A stretch of 64,000 nucleotides of DNA from Amoebidium appalachense (taxonomy: Eukaryota; Ichthyosporea). The DNA is taken from NCBI GenBank assembly GCA_963693365.1, contig CAVNZM010000008.1:4092001-4156000 (forward strand). Direction: 5' to 3'. The position numbers and the translations under genes are program-made. The notes under the pieces are model-generated. The model saw only the letters and a program-made list of their open reading frames with translations, was not told where the DNA came from and did no database searches. Below are positions 24,279 through 43,576 of this stretch, in pieces (position 1 is the stretch's first letter; each line of letters starts with the position of its first letter).

Positions 24279-25188
24279 GGCCGCCTGAGTAGATGTTAAA
24301 ACGTCGCACGTGCGGCAACACGTCAGTACGTGTTAGGGGGGGGGGATGAAAGGGGACTTGAAGAGAGAGAGCCTACAAAAAAAAGAGATGTTTGGAAAGA
24401 GAGAGAGAGTCAGATGAGAAGTGATTAGATAAGAAAATAAAAATATAGAAGAAAGGGAAGAGTGTGGAAAAAAAAAGAAAAGGGAAAGGCAAAGAAAAAG
24501 AAAAAAATTATTGCCTGCCCCTCACAGTGCTGATCACGTTTGCCAATCATAATCGTCCACTCTATCCTTATATGGCTATCAACAGTCCTAAAAAGGCAAA
24601 AAAAATGTTTTTGTGAGAACGGCGCCAAAACAAAACCAACCAAAACAGAGCTCGAGCTTGAAGTGTTCTCAGTCAAGCCCTTTACGAGGGCCTGTTGTCA
24701 TTTACTGAATTCGAACCGAAAACTAAGAAAAATCATCGCTTGAGGCTTTTGTACAGCATTCTAGCCCGCACACACTCACATATACATACTAAGCTACGCG
24801 TGTTGATCAAAACATGCAGTCATGAGTTCAAGCCCCACGCTTCAGGCAAAGCAATCGCACAATCTTCCCCCATCCAGCTTGTGTGGGGTCATTCAACGCA
24901 ATCCTGTGCTGGACGCTTTTGTAAACGTATTGGTGTTTGTGCTTTTTGTGCTTCTCCCTTTTACGCTCTTGTACAAGGCCTTGTACTTCCTGGGAGTTTT
25001 TTTTGCCTGACTTCAGATAAGTTGTCGGATCTCGGCCTGTCACATGAACACTGAATCGGTGCTCGTGATCGAATTTTCTGATTAGCAAAAGTCTTATATT
25101 CTTATGCAAACTTACTAACCTCCTTAAAGCTACTGTCGGCTCAGTCACCCACACCACTATTGACATACGTTATCTTAGTTTTGAGCCC
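23457..25188. other. intergenic region between eL36 and the GST-like gene
   Basis: Contains poly-C at 23752-23786 and 24018-24033, GA-rich sequence (24090-24180, 24360-24420), poly-T 24246-24276 and otherwise ordinary sequence. No supported gene. Confidence 0.5.
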
Positions 25189-30496
<5,308 letters not shown>

Positions 30497-30924
30497 TTTG
30501 GTTTTAAGGCCGACCTAATTGGGTCTATATTAGGAAATATCGGTCCAACGTGTGGAATACAGGGTGGGAGTTTAAGTTCATGAACCCCAGCGACCATATT
30601 AGGGCAATAGATTGGCTCAAGGATGTGGGCCTGCACGACGTATTTGCCGATTGATTTGGTTTTAAGGCCTTCGTGGTTGGGTCTATATTAGAATGTGGAC
30701 GAATCTCAATTCCGACCTTTGAAGGAGGGGGGGGGGGGGGATATGGGTAAGGTAGGTAAGGGTTTAAACTCTATTTATTGCCGGTTATGAAAGTTCAGTG
30801 ATTGTGGTAGAAAAGGCAGTATACTGGCTGATTGCCCCGTTGAACTTGGTGAACCAATGTAAATATACTTGTATATATATGGAGAAAATTCATTTTGATT
30901 GATTACGTAGATAGTTGCCGTACA

Positions 30925-31057
30925 CGTAATCCGTCCATTCAGCTTTGGCGTTCATATGTTTCACATAATTATGTCAGTGGAAGAGTTTTCGTAATCCGTC
31001 CATTCAGCTTTGGCGTTGGTATGTGTTTCACATAATTATGTCAATGAAAGAGTTTTT
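30925..31057 (+). repeat. tandem duplication, 65 bp period
   Basis: Two units starting CGTAATCCGTCCATTCAGCT at 30925 and 30990. Both continue with TTTCACATAATTATGTCA and AAGAGTTTT. Followed at once by (GT)n. Confidence 0.9.
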
Positions 31058-31066
31058 GGGTGTGAC

Positions 31067-31068
<2 letters not shown>

Positions 31069-31151
<83 letters not shown>
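31069..31151 (+). repeat. (GT)n microsatellite
   Basis: About 41 GT units between the GST-like gene and the histidine phosphatase gene, followed by G-rich sequence (31155-31183). Confidence 0.95.
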
Positions 31152-31153
<2 letters not shown>

Positions 31154-31511
31154 AGGGGGGGGAAGAGAGGGGGGGGGGGGGGGTTGATACACATACTCAA
31201 ACACCGCCTGAACCTATAGTTCTTGAGGTACACATATACCATTAATAAAAATACCGTACCGTCATTTGCAACGCTTTGAATTAATTAAATTTATTGGGCA
31301 TCAAGCCACGTACAAACATTGATTAAAACATTAAAGTTTTAAAGGCCATGCCAGTGGCCACCAATAGCTGCATCATGAACCTGACTGTTTTGCCCCTATG
31401 AACTCAAACCTTCCCAAGCCTCCCCCCCCGCCCAGCCTCCCCAACAACAACACACACACCCAAACACGGGCACGGCACAAAAACCCACACAGGTACACAC
31501 GTGCATGCGCG

Positions 31512-31560
<49 letters not shown>

Positions 31561-31785
31561 ACACATAATAAACGTTAGCAAATCATCAATGGCTAGCAAT
31601 TTTAGTAATGGACCCCCCCCCCCCCCCTGAGTGATTCTTAATTCTTCCTTAATTCATGCATCCGTCTATTGGATTTGTGGATTCTTAGCTCTAAAAAATC
31701 TTGTATATCTATATTTGACTTTCTGTACCATGTCTGCAGACTAAAATCTTGTATTTAAGCAATACGTTTATACCTACTTCTTTTT

Positions 31786-31791
31786 TTTATT
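31786..31791 (-). terminator. minus-strand AATAAA poly-A signal
   Basis: TTTATT on the plus strand, about 315 nt past the stop of the histidine phosphatase gene at 32107. It is a candidate poly-A signal. A second TTTATT lies at about 31289. Confidence 0.35.
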
Positions 31792-32106
31792 ATCTTTTCT
31801 ATTCAAGCAGGCATCAGTTACCCTAAATATCAACCTTTCAAAGGATTCCATTATGCCGCGTACCCCCAGCGGCGTATATATTTTCTATTTAAAATTATAT
31901 CAGCCATCCGATTGGGCACACTGGATTTCCTGGCCTCCATCCAACCAATCAGATCGTCGCGCTCACAAACACAACTGCAGGCCCATGGCCCATAAGAGAT
32001 TTGCTGGTATGCCGGTCGCATTCCATAAGCATTCCTAGCATTCCGATAGTTTTTCTCGGAGCCAGGAAACAGGAACAATGCCCATGCCCAGTTTGTGTCA
32101 GTGGAA

Positions 32107-32712
32107 TCACGTGGTCTGCCAGTGGTCGGCGCTGGCCAATAGTTCGACCACAGTCTTTCCGGAATCATCTCGAACAAACTTGCTCAAGCAGCAGTAGGGC
32201 GCCTGCACGTGTTTTACATGTGTGTATGTGCACGTGGGTGCATGTGTGGGTGCGTGTGTGGGTATGTATGTGTGTGTGTTTGGGGGGGGGGGGGGGGGGG
32301 GGGGGGGGACGGAGGAGTGGAGGAGGGGTTGGATGGGTGGGTGATTTGGGGGGAAAGGGGAACGATGATCGACCTGGGAGGGTTAGGTGAGTGAGTGTGT
32401 GTGTTCCGTGTATCCTAAGATGTATTGGGTTGGAAGAATGGAGTTAATGGAACGGAGTGAGGGTAAAGATGAGAGTGTTAAAAAAAAAAAAAAAAAAAAA
32501 AACGGGGGGGAGGGGGGGGACAAAAGATATAGGGCACACAACCTTGCACTACCACAGCCACATGCGCGTGCGCGGGCATACACCCACCCACCCACACCCA
32601 CCAACACCCACCCACCCACACAGGCATACACATAAACAGAGTGAGACAGCTCTATCTCAACGCCTAGATATCAGTAGAGAGACGTGCGTGTGTTCGTGTG
32701 TGTGTGTGGCGC

Positions 32713-32746
<34 letters not shown>

Positions 32747-32803
32747 ATGTGTCACAGAGTACAACGTTCGTGTGCATGTGAGTGTGTATGTGTGCGTGTG
32801 CTC

Positions 32804-32840
<37 letters not shown>

Positions 32841-32960
32841 ATATGTGTTATAGAGTACGAGTTCACATTCACGACTGACAACACCATGCAGAGTCTTCAA
32901 CAAAGAAAACACCTAAAATATAGGAATATACTACTATGGCATAGGTGTGTGTGTGTGTAT

Positions 32961-33014
<54 letters not shown>

Positions 33015-33489
33015 ATTTACCTCGACCAGAATTGTGTCTGGCTCAAACACGTGGGAGACAAACTGGATGGCATAGCCATGAGTCACAAGAAGAATGTTGC
33101 CTACGGGCAGGCCGGCAACCTCCGTGCCGTCACTGTGAACGTGTACGTGTGTATGTGTGTGTATGTGTGTACGTGTGTGTACGTGTGTGTACGTGTGTGT
33201 ACGTGTGTGTACGTGTGTGTAGGTGTTGGTGTGTGTTCGTGAGTGTGGTTTGTGTGTGTGTGTACGTGTATGTTTGCGTGTGTGTGTACGTGTATGTGTG
33301 TGTGAGTGCGGGTGGGTTTGTGGATTTGTGCATCTGTGTACGTGTGATGGTGTGTACGTGTGTGTACGTGTGTGTGTGAAAGTGTGCAAACGTGTGCGTG
33401 TGGAAAGGTGAGGAGGGGAGGAGGAAGGAAGAGGACAGTGGTGTGTTTTAGCTTGTGTACCCTTTTTTTTCTTTCTTTTTTTTTTTTTT

Positions 33490-33520
<31 letters not shown>

Positions 33521-33686
33521 GAGGGGAGTGAGGGGGCAAACGGGAGAGAATGGCAAATGCTATGGCATGTGTGAAAGTTTGAAAATGTAGGTGATTGAAA
33601 CAGAAGGAACGGCAAGGAGGGTGGAGGTGAGGTGGGGGGGGGGGGGGGGGGGGGGTAGAATGAGAAGGAAAGAAGCGTGTGAGCCT

Positions 33687-33736
<50 letters not shown>

Positions 33737-34309
33737 CTGTGTGTGTGCCAGACCGGTGCATGCGGAAGAGTTGGGATACGTCAAATTAGCTGTGCCTATC
33801 TGCACAAGATACGCCTGCCCTCCCTCCCTCTCTCTCCTTTTCTTTCTCTCTCTCTCTATATTCCCAGGGCTCTCCCACCCCTCTCCCCCACACCACCACC
33901 AAACCACCCACCAACTCCCTCTCCAAGCTCTCTCCTCCCACGCTCTTTTCTCTTCCTCTTCTCCCCCCCCCTCCCCTTCCGCGCTCCATCTCTTCTCTTC
34001 CCCCACACACATAGATTTTCGCTCTTCTATGTCTGTCTCGCTCTCTCTATCTCTTCCGTTCCCACTTTCTCTAGTCTCTCAATGTCACACGCCCTCGTTT
34101 CCATCCTTCCCCCCCCCCCCCCCCCCCCCCCCCACACACACACACATGCACAAGGCTCTTCTACCTCTTCCTTTTTCTCTTCCCTTGCGAAACCCGCTAT
34201 CTCCACTACCCACAACAACCAAAGGAAGTGCAAGAGTAAAAACGGTGTCAATAATGCTTCTTCGGCTCTAACCCATTTTGGGCCTCTCTCTCTCTCTCCC
34301 TCTCTCTCT

Positions 34310-34356
<47 letters not shown>

Positions 34357-34859
34357 TCTCTCTCTCTCTCTTCCTCCCCAACCCCCCTTCTCTCTCTGTG
34401 TGTGTGTGTCTGCGCATGTGCGCGTACGTGCGCGCTTGCATGTGCGTAGTGGCCGAGTGTGCATACGAAGGTTTGTTCATGCAGGTGAAGGGGCGGAGGG
34501 GGGGGGGGGGGGGAGGGGGGAGGGGGGATGCCTACCAGCCAATTTCCATTAGTTGCCTGCCGACATGCAAATACCTTTCAATCATCTGATCTGGCTGCAA
34601 AACAAAACAAGAACAAAAATCACACAGGCGCGGGGGAAGGGGGGCATTTAAAGTTAGTTTGCTAATTCACATGCACGAATGCATGCACTCACACGCTCCC
34701 CTCAGAGACATCTATTCACACTCATTTTTTCCCCCTGAGCTTACACTCCATACGGAAGCAGGCCAACCATACAGTGTCCGGTGTTTACCCCCCCCCCCCC
34801 CTCTCCCCCTCCCCCCTCCACACACACACACCCCCCCCCCCCCCCCCCCACACACACAC

Positions 34860-34912
<53 letters not shown>

Positions 34913-35147
34913 ACACCCACCCACTCACTACTGATCAACCCCGTCACCCGCCCGCCACCCTGCCCACCGACTGGGTTGTGTGTGTGTTTTTGTGTCTTTA
35001 TTTTTCCCTTCTCTTTCACTTCCAAGAATGTACTGTTATCTGCCAACGATTGCCAGCCAAGATTACATTACATGCTCAACGAAACATATGCATGCTGTCA
35101 TAAATCCTCGGTGAGAGAAGGGAGAGAGCAGGGTTGTGGGTGGGTGT

Positions 35148-35181
<34 letters not shown>

Positions 35182-35583
35182 GAAGCCCAGGGCACAATGT
35201 CCTCTCTCTCTCTCTCTCTTCTCTGTGTGTGTGTGTGTGTGTCTGTGTGTGTGTGCGTGTGTGTGTCCCGACTCCCCCCCCCCCTCCTCCTTCTCTTTCG
35301 CTCCCTCTCCCTCTCCCCCTCCCCCCTTCTCTCTCTCTCTGTGTGTATGTGTGTGTGTGTGTGTGTGCCACTCCCCCTCCCCCTCCCCCTCCCCTCTCTC
35401 CCTCTCTCTCTCTGTCCCTCCCCCCCCCCCCCCCCCCCCCCCCCGCGGAAAACTGCCTGTTTGTCTCTTTGTATATCGTGTTATTGTTATTGGGCGTGTG
35501 TCTGGAGCTGTCAAAGTGGGAGATGCAGCGAGGTGTGTGTGTGAGTGGGTGATTGGTGAGAGTGTGTGTGCGTTGTTGTGTGG

Positions 35584-35616
<33 letters not shown>

Positions 35617-35887
35617 TGCGTGTGTGTGTGATGTGTGTATGTGCATGCACCTGTGTGTGTGTGGGTGTGTGGTGGTGGTTGGGAGAGACGGGTGGGTGGG
35701 TGGGTGGGTGGGGGGGGGGGGGGGGGGAGGTGTATTACTGATTCTGGATATCTGGGCTTAACTATAGACGTGTAATTTGAATCAAGAGTGGGTGCCAGCT
35801 TACGCATATCTCCCAGGGCGAGATAGTCTGGTTGTCCACGGAACCAGTTGGGCGCTAGAAATTCCGTTAGGCCCTCTTCCACTACAA

Positions 35888-35948
<61 letters not shown>

Positions 35949-35962
35949 TTGGGCATCCTCGT

Positions 35963-35996
<34 letters not shown>

Positions 35997-36607
35997 GCTT
36001 CTGGTCAACCGTTGCCTTGAAAAGCACGCTTTTCGTTCTAGAAAAACGTTGAATAATGCGGTCTGGAGTGTTTGCCAAGGGGAAGGAGGGGATGGTGATG
36101 GTGGTGGGGGAGGGGGGAGGTGGGGCTGGGGTGGGGTGGGGGTGGGGGAGGGGGGGGGGGGGGGGGTAGATTCACAAAGTGACAACATGTGTAAGTCGTT
36201 TTGGTCGCATTGCCGTTAATCTTTTCTCAAAAAGCATGCTTTCCTCACGATACAATATGCCTCTTCCTTTATGCTTTATCAGAGAAGAGGTGGTTATTGC
36301 CAATCTGTCTTCCACCCCCTCCCCCCCCCCCCTCCAACCACCACCACCACCACCACTACCACCACCCTCCCCCACCCCCTACCCGCACCCTTCCCCCCCC
36401 GGCAGTCCCTTTAGTGTAGGTGACCTATTACACCCCCCTCCCACTCCCACTAGTTACTGTTTCGTTTGAATAGATTAAGACGATAATTGATTTTAACACA
36501 CAGCCCATTCCCCCCCCCACCCGCCTCCCCAGCTCCCCATTTACTCACTTCTGCCAACCGAAAGGGGTCTCCTTCCCTCTTAGACAACCTCCACTAAATC
36601 CCATCCC

Positions 36608-36672
<65 letters not shown>

Positions 36673-39600
36673 GAAAATAAGGAAAAAACTACCACCACTA
36701 CGTTACCACTACCACCACGGCAACAAAAACACACACACACGCACTCATAAAATTATGAAGTTCTTTTCACCCATTTAGCCCAAACCCCTTCTCCCCCCTC
36801 CCCACCTTCAAGATAACCCATCCCTCATCCCCCCACTCCACACCCGTCCAACCCATCCCCACCTGCCCCCCCCCCCCCCTCCCCCCCAAAAAAAAACAAA
36901 AAACAAAAAAAAACTGCAGGAGGTGGAGGAAGAGCAACAGCCATAGCCACCCCTGTTGGGGGAAGCCAGGGGGGGGGGGGGGGGGGGGGGGGAAGGGGGG
37001 GCATACAGGCACATTAAGAACACTTGCAACCCCGGCGGCAGTCTCCAAACACCGGGTAAACGGGGAGCAGAATATGTGTGTTATGCCCTGCCCTGAAAGA
37101 AAAGCCCCTGTTTTTCTGGCCTGCTCCTTTCCTGTTTCCGTTAATGGCGGATCCCTGCAGTGATTAAGCAAACGTGCACAAGATTACTTATTGATGATCA
37201 TAGGCATGGATGGCGGATAACGAGAAAGAACTGGAGAGAGGTAACAGGGAACGTATATCGGAAACAGTTCACCGAGACGATCTGAGGAGAGTTTTTTGAA
37301 GATTGTAAAGCTGGCGAAAGACAAAAGAGAGAGCAGTGGGAGCTGAAACCTTGGAACCAACCAACTGCAGGGGTGGTCATGGCGGTGCGAGATTCGGAAG
37401 AGGTTAATACACTTTTCATAGTACTTGCTTTATGTTCAGCCCTCATAGCGATACATGCTCACTATACAAACATAAAGGTGAGATCAGGCCTCCGTATGTA
37501 TTTGGGACCTAAACATGGAGCATAAAGCAACTGATCCAAATATGAAGATGCATTGATAATAACCCTTGTCGCGAAGATGGTAAACAACCACGCAATTAAT
37601 GTTTTGTGTCGAGAAGACCCAGATGTTAAACACATGCAGAAATGCACATGCATGGCCCGATGCAAGTGTTGGCATATTGTGTGTGCATGTGTGTGTGTGG
37701 GTGTGTGTGGGTGTGTGCGTATGCGTGTGCGTGTATGCGCCTGCTTCTGTGGTGAAGACTGAGCCTGATGCGGGGAGAGATATTTTTGGAACGGAGGGAG
37801 TCAAACTGCGAATAAAACATCACCAAAAAAAGGAATGAAAGCCACAGTTAACCTGTAGACCATGGTTCACGAAAAACGTAGATCCCCAGTGTTCACTCAC
37901 CATGGTCTGGGAGCAGTCTCCTCCCAACCCGGCTGTGCTAAATCTGCTCTTTCCCCGTGCCTTAGGGTGAACATAGTTCTTGCATGTGGCATTGTGGCTT
38001 GTTTGTACGGTAAATACGTTTGTTTGTTGGTGTGCAAAGTTATTAGTGCAGAGATGTTTTTTCTTGGCTCACCACAGAAGTGTGCAAATAGATGAATACT
38101 TATCCGGCGAGCTTTCTGCTGCTAAATTTTGTTTGTTATTATCTGATACTCCAAATGACTATAATGTATTTCTGCTCCTTTTTGTTCAACCAGCATACAT
38201 TATCACTCGACAACGGATCGAGATTTGTGGAGACCTAAGAAGTGATTTTACTATGAAATGTACCAAAAAGAAATAGGGACCTTTCGAGACCTTTCGGCAA
38301 TTCAATTATATCAGTAATCCTAACAGCATCACTAACCATACTACACATAGTGCAATTTGCGTACATGTATATATATAGCATGCGACATTAATCTCTATAA
38401 CATCATGGGAGTAATTACAGCGAAACACCGTTCGTAATGAAAATAGAGTTCGTAATTCTAACCAACGACCGGAGCCGTTGGACGATGTCGGTAAACGGAG
38501 GTAACGGTCACAAAAACCCGGCTATACGTGTTCCATGATATACGCCTTTCTATAATTTTGTTAAATCTATATCTAACTTTAAAAGTCTATACTTCCATAT
38601 TGATTTGTTTATTTATCTTTTGACAATAGAGTGCATTCGCCGCTTTTCACACTAGCAGCCAGTACACAGCATCCAACTTGCGAGCTCAATCTCTCTATAG
38701 CTGTCTGGCTCCTTTCTTTCTCTACCCCTCCCCTCCCCCTTCTCTCCCTTCTCGTGTACACTGTACCCGTTTTTAGCTGGTTACTTTCAACGAAACTGCA
38801 ACACCCTAACAACGTGGCCACAAGATATCTTATGGGATCTTTGTACATAGATGGTTGACATGCGATGCCCTTTTCGTGAAACCAATCAATTCCATCCACC
38901 CTCTCCTCCACCTTCCCCCCCTCCCCCCTCCACCCCTTCTCCCACTATCTCTCAGCTCTTTATTCTCGCACTATCACCGCCCTCTCCACTTCTCTACCCC
39001 CTCCCCTCTCCCCCTCTCCCCACCCCCTCTACCCCCTCCACCCCCTCGACCCCATTTATTCATACGCCAGCGAACCTCATTAGAAAACATTGATCCCCCT
39101 TTCAGTAGTTTACTGCTGCGTAAGTCGAGGTTTTGCCTTCCATGTTGACTAAACACCAGTGTGTATACATAGACGATCGAAAAACCACTTATTTACATGC
39201 TTCTCAACGGGTTCCTCACGACTACTTGAGACACATTACACAGAACAATACTGTATAGGAAAACACTCATTTCAACAGCCATTTACTCCTCAAATTGCTC
39301 TGCACATCTACCTCACACTTCCTACCTCCCAGAGCCACCAATACAGGTTTATGGTTTTTTCGCATTATACCACAAATACTCGCACTGCGTATACACACAG
39401 CAAGAACACACAGACAACAAACACACGCATACGCGCACACACACACACACGAAACACACACGCACACACTCGCTCACGCCCCTCCCACATCCCACTCTTC
39501 AAGATCCTCAACTTTGCGCCCCAGTTGCTGGTTGCCGATCGTGGGTAGCTCCTCCTCCTTCTTGGTGTCTGCTGATGCCATGTCACGTTCAACGAATTCC

Positions 39601-40105
39601 TTGTTAGTTGAGTGAATAAACATCTTGACGGGTCGAGTTTATATGTGTGTTTCAACTATGTCTTTGGGAAGGCTGGGCTAGAGCGTGCCCCCCCCCCCCC
39701 CCCCCCCCCCCCTCCCCCCTCTCTCCCGTACCCTCCTCTTGCTCCTCCTAGGCGTTATTCTCCTCTACCTTTCCACTCACATTGCCGCCGCAGATCTAGC
39801 TTGAATTAATTACGACTGACATTCCCCAGCGTTTCCTTACGCATCAACCATTAGAAGCTTCAAGGTCAAAGCTCTTTCAATCAGCTGTCAAAACTCTCTC
39901 TCGTTCTCCTTACATGCCTATTCTTGTATCAAGCTCGCGCGAACGCATGGATCACCACATATGCATGCGCCTGAACTCATGGTTCATACGTACCTGAAAT
40001 AGACGTGGGCCTCTTTGCGTTTGTGCTTGTGTCTTCATCTTCCACCTTCTTTTGTGTGCGCAGGTCTTTTTCTTGCTCACCAGGTTGCTTCTCAGGTGAA
40101 TCCAT
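32107..40105 (-). CDS. histidine phosphatase (phosphoglycerate-mutase fold, RHGE type), nine exons, 280 aa
   Basis: Exons 40105-39994, 39571-39489, 39098-39076, 37960-37901, 37154-37007, 35888-35739, 34594-34536, 33132-33021 and 32202-32107 join without a phase conflict (843 nt). Residues 1-65 are charged and probably disordered. The catalytic core begins CFLMRHGERAD (His about 74, the phospho-acceptor in this superfamily). [12 protein letters not shown] follows, then [11 protein letters not shown] (second Arg), [10 protein letters not shown], and the second catalytic His in [13 protein letters not shown] (about 230). The C-terminus is [10 protein letters not shown] then LASADHW. The order and spacing fit the UBASH3/TULA-like branch of the histidine phosphatases, which dephosphorylate phosphotyrosine or small phosphoesters; the substrate here is unknown. 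There is no signal peptide. Least certain is the 23-nt exon 3, required by phase and by the LMR before HGE. Confidence 0.88.
32716..33010 (-). repeat. related GT/poly-G units in the last intron
   Basis: Poly-G runs at 32716-32745, 32806-32839 and 32960-33010. The first two are each preceded by a GT-rich lead ending CCCGG and followed by a TAT-GTGT-ACAGAGTAC-like segment, which suggests an old local duplication. Confidence 0.65.
33140..33410 (-). repeat. ACGTGTGTGT minisatellite
   Basis: On the plus strand, repeats of GTGTGTACGT and variants over about 250 bp directly upstream (sense direction) of the acceptor at 33132. Confidence 0.8.
35889..35947 (-). repeat. (CA)n reading directly into an acceptor
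   Basis: About 29 GT units on the plus strand. In sense (minus) orientation the CA array ends as CACACAG and is the acceptor of the exon at 35888. Poly-G follows at 35966-35996. Confidence 0.9.
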
Positions 40106-40771
40106 AACGCCAATATATATAATTATGGTCTTAGCGTACTGGCTTGTATTCTGTGAAACATGCAGGGCCTTCACTGCGTACCCGAAGATTTGCGGATGTT
40201 CTAGTTTTTTTTTGAAGTTTAGCTACGGAGAGCACGGGTGAAAATACTAATAATATGAGTTTGTGTATTCCAGTTGAACCCAAGGGCTCCAGCCCGGGAA
40301 AAAAAAAAAAAGGAAAAAAAGATGAAATTCGGAAGCAAGATTCAGGTAGCCCTACGTGTAGATCCTACGTGTGCGTACTTGTACTTGACAGCCGGAACTG
40401 GATTTCCGTGTTCTACCTTTGCCGCTTTGCACCCTTCGAGACTAGCTGTATTTGGTCATAAGAACGCTGATTTGATAGGCGAGCGTGTGAGCCAGTAGAT
40501 TGCGCAAACACTTGTGACCTGAGCACGAAAAAACACGTGTCAAAACGAGCTGCCAGAACCAAAAAAAAAAAAAAAACAAGAAAAAAAAAAACAACCACAT
40601 CTGAACTCACCACCCTCCTTATCCCCCACCTGAAATGTGATTCCCCTGGAGTTTGTTTTTCTCACAACGCTGTTCGACTTACTTTTACTTGCACTCCCGT
40701 TGGCTTTGCCTTCGTTTTCTCGCTCCAGAGCCTTTGTTTTTGTTACTTATTTTCGGTGCAAACTTTGGTTT
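40106..40771. promoter_or_regulatory. divergent intergenic region
   Basis: The 666 bp between the divergent starts of the histidine phosphatase (minus, 40105) and the acidic protein gene (plus, 40772). It probably holds both promoters, although no core promoter motif is obvious. An open frame at 40274-40498 contains a poly-A derived Lys run and is not accepted as a gene. Confidence 0.4.
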
Positions 40772-41076
40772 ATGGAAGATTTAGACTTTATTATGGCGGC
40801 ACGCGAGAGTGGCTCGATTTCAGAGGGAAATGTGCAGAGGGAGTGGGTGGATGCACGCCAGCCAAGCGAGGATTTGGCTGACGCGGGGACAGGGGCCGGT
40901 GTGGGTGATGCCGCGGTGCACCCGACCACGGAAGGTGTGTATGTGTTTTGGCGGTTTTAGGGATCAAGTAAGGTCTGGATGGCCAGAAGAATAAATTTCT
41001 GATGGAAGGTGTTTAACTTTGGAATACTGCTCGGACTTTTTCTCGGTTTTCCTTTTCTTTTTCCTTTTCCTTCATT

Positions 41077-41109
<33 letters not shown>

Positions 41110-41800
41110 GCTGTGGGGAGAAGGGGGGACGTCGGGAGGGGTGGGGGTCCCAGATGGTATGTAGGGAGGGAGGGAGGGGGGTGGGGTATTTGGAGAGGGG
41201 GGGAGGGGGAGGGGGAGGGGGGGGGGGGGGGGGTTCCCCTAGTGAACACATACATGCACACAACCTGCAAACTTGTTAATAAAAACACACACGTGCAAAA
41301 ATGCCTATGATGATTTTATTGAACACCAACACCGGGCCACTGTGCACAGAAACTGCGCGCACATGACGCACATGTGCACATAAATTGCCAAAAGTGGGCC
41401 ACAAAAGCACATACACGTGTACACACACACACACGAGCAACACAAAAACACTAGTAGCGTCAACATGTGCGGACAAGCAAATATAAAAAACACTGTGAAA
41501 CGTGGGCACAAATATGTAAACATGCCTAATGCGTGACTAACACTGGGCCCAATGCACACAGAACACACATAAAGACGTGCACACCGTTACGGTGCACACA
41601 CTTTTACAGTGTAAAAACTTCCATGAAGTTGACACGTGCGCGCACCAGTAAAACACCTACCGCGCACACCTTTTTCCTTGGACTGCCACCCATGCACACA
41701 AAACTTTGAACACAAGCACGTGTGCTGTGCACACACGCTCGCGAACGTCCACACGCACACACACGCACACGCAAACGCACCGTGACACACACACACACAC

Positions 41801-41897
<97 letters not shown>

Positions 41898-42540
41898 CAT
41901 GCACACATGTGTGCACGCGCACGCACGGTGAAGGGCGGGTGGTGAGGGGGAGAGGGGGGAGGGGGCACAAACACGGGCGCACAAAGCTACTATAAAAACA
42001 CATGCACACTCACACACAAACACAGGAGTACCGTGACAACTAATCCTTGAACACAACAAACACACACGTGCTGCCAAATCTTCTAGAAGCACAAACTAAC
42101 ATATTCCAAAGTTTCGTGCATACTATGGCGTTGACCATAAAGGCAACCGTTGTGTGCTTATGTTTTTTTGTGCAGGGATTGGCAGAGGGGCGCTGAGGAG
42201 GAAGGGGGGGGGGGGGACCTTTGAATGTGCTACCACAGTTCGTCTAGATAACTTCAAAGACAGACAAGGCAACAGAGAACCTATATAACCGGTTTGCTAA
42301 CAACCATTACCTCCCCCCCCCCCCCCCCCACCCACCCACCCACCCACCCACTCCAACCCCCCCCCCCCCCCCCCCCCCGACCCACCCACCCACCCACCCA
42401 CCCAAACCAACCCCCCCCCCCCCCCCCCCCCCTCTCCCTCAACCACCACCACCATTACCACACACATACACACACACCCCTCAACCCCACACTGCCAATC
42501 CCTAATCACACATGCTGGGATGGAATTGTCCATACTTCCA

Positions 42541-42579
<39 letters not shown>

Positions 42580-43458
42580 CCCTCCTCTCGCCCTCTCCCT
42601 TCCATTCTTCCCACATATGGCATGCAGGCACGAGCCTAAAGGCCAGTCTGGGTGGGTTTGGGGAGACTGGTGACGTCATGGGCATAGCCGATAACCCCCT
42701 CTACCGCCGCGGCACCATCCCAGAGCAGCAGGCCCTTGAGACGGACGGTATTTGGACCCCTTTCCCCCTTCCAGTTTCATATTGCCCCCCCCCCCTATGC
42801 ATATGAATATTGGGTCCGCACCTTGATATCGGACCCCCCACACCACCTTTCTGCCCAGCGCTTAGGAGCGACATACTGAACCGTGCCCAATCATGAATTA
42901 AATCTGTCAACGTGTCGTGGTGATGCCTTACTCGTCAAATGTAAAATGGGAAATTCATAGGTCATTATGTCACTGTGACATGTGGCAATTTTTCCAGGTC
43001 TATTTCCCAGGAGAAGATATATTTTTGGGGTATAGAAATGGGTTGGATGTGCTCTTTTTTTTCTCAAGAAACCTTCCGAGTCCTCGGTAGTTACATGCTG
43101 GGGAAAAAAAAAAGGAGGAACGAAAAAAAAAAGGAGATAAAGTAGAGAGTTCAGATCGTTTGAGTTCTATCCCCCCCCCCCCCCCCCCCCCTGCCAGGGC
43201 TCTCTCCATGCCCTCATAGTGCCTTCTCCGTCCGTTGCATACACTAATCGTCTCCCCCCCCCCCCCCCCCCCCTCTTCTCCCGTTTCCCGGCTCCAAAAG
43301 CCCCGAATCTCTCCAACCCCCCTCCCCCCCCCCCCTCCCCCCCTCCCCCCCCCCCCCCCCCACACACACCACCACCATCTCTCGCCTTCCCTCTGAAGCT
43401 CCCCCCCCCCCCCTCCCCCCCCCCCCTGCCCCCCCTACACACACACACACACACACAT

Positions 43459-43497
<39 letters not shown>

Positions 43498-43529
43498 CCT
43501 TTCTCTCCCTCCGGATTCCCCCATTCCAT

Positions 43530-43576
<47 letters not shown>

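Noticed and set aside
24790-24850. tRNA-like T-arm (GAGTTCAAGCCC)
   Set aside because: No matching acceptor, D or anticodon stems could be folded around it.
30557-30700. Second copy of the GST last exon as an independent gene
   Set aside because: It lacks its own acceptor or start and is best explained as a tandem duplication.
31851-32177. 108-codon minus-strand frame overlapping the end of the phosphatase gene
   Set aside because: It is a different frame from the terminal exon (32202-32107), whose [10 protein letters not shown] and ASADHW match the family.
37198-37446. Minus-strand segment [14 protein letters not shown] as a phosphatase exon
   Set aside because: It does not join in phase, and the RHGE exon at 37960-37901 connects directly to 37154.
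40274-40498. 74-codon plus-strand frame with a Lys run between the divergent genes
   Set aside because: The Lys run comes from a poly-A tract and no splice sites or family resemblance support it.
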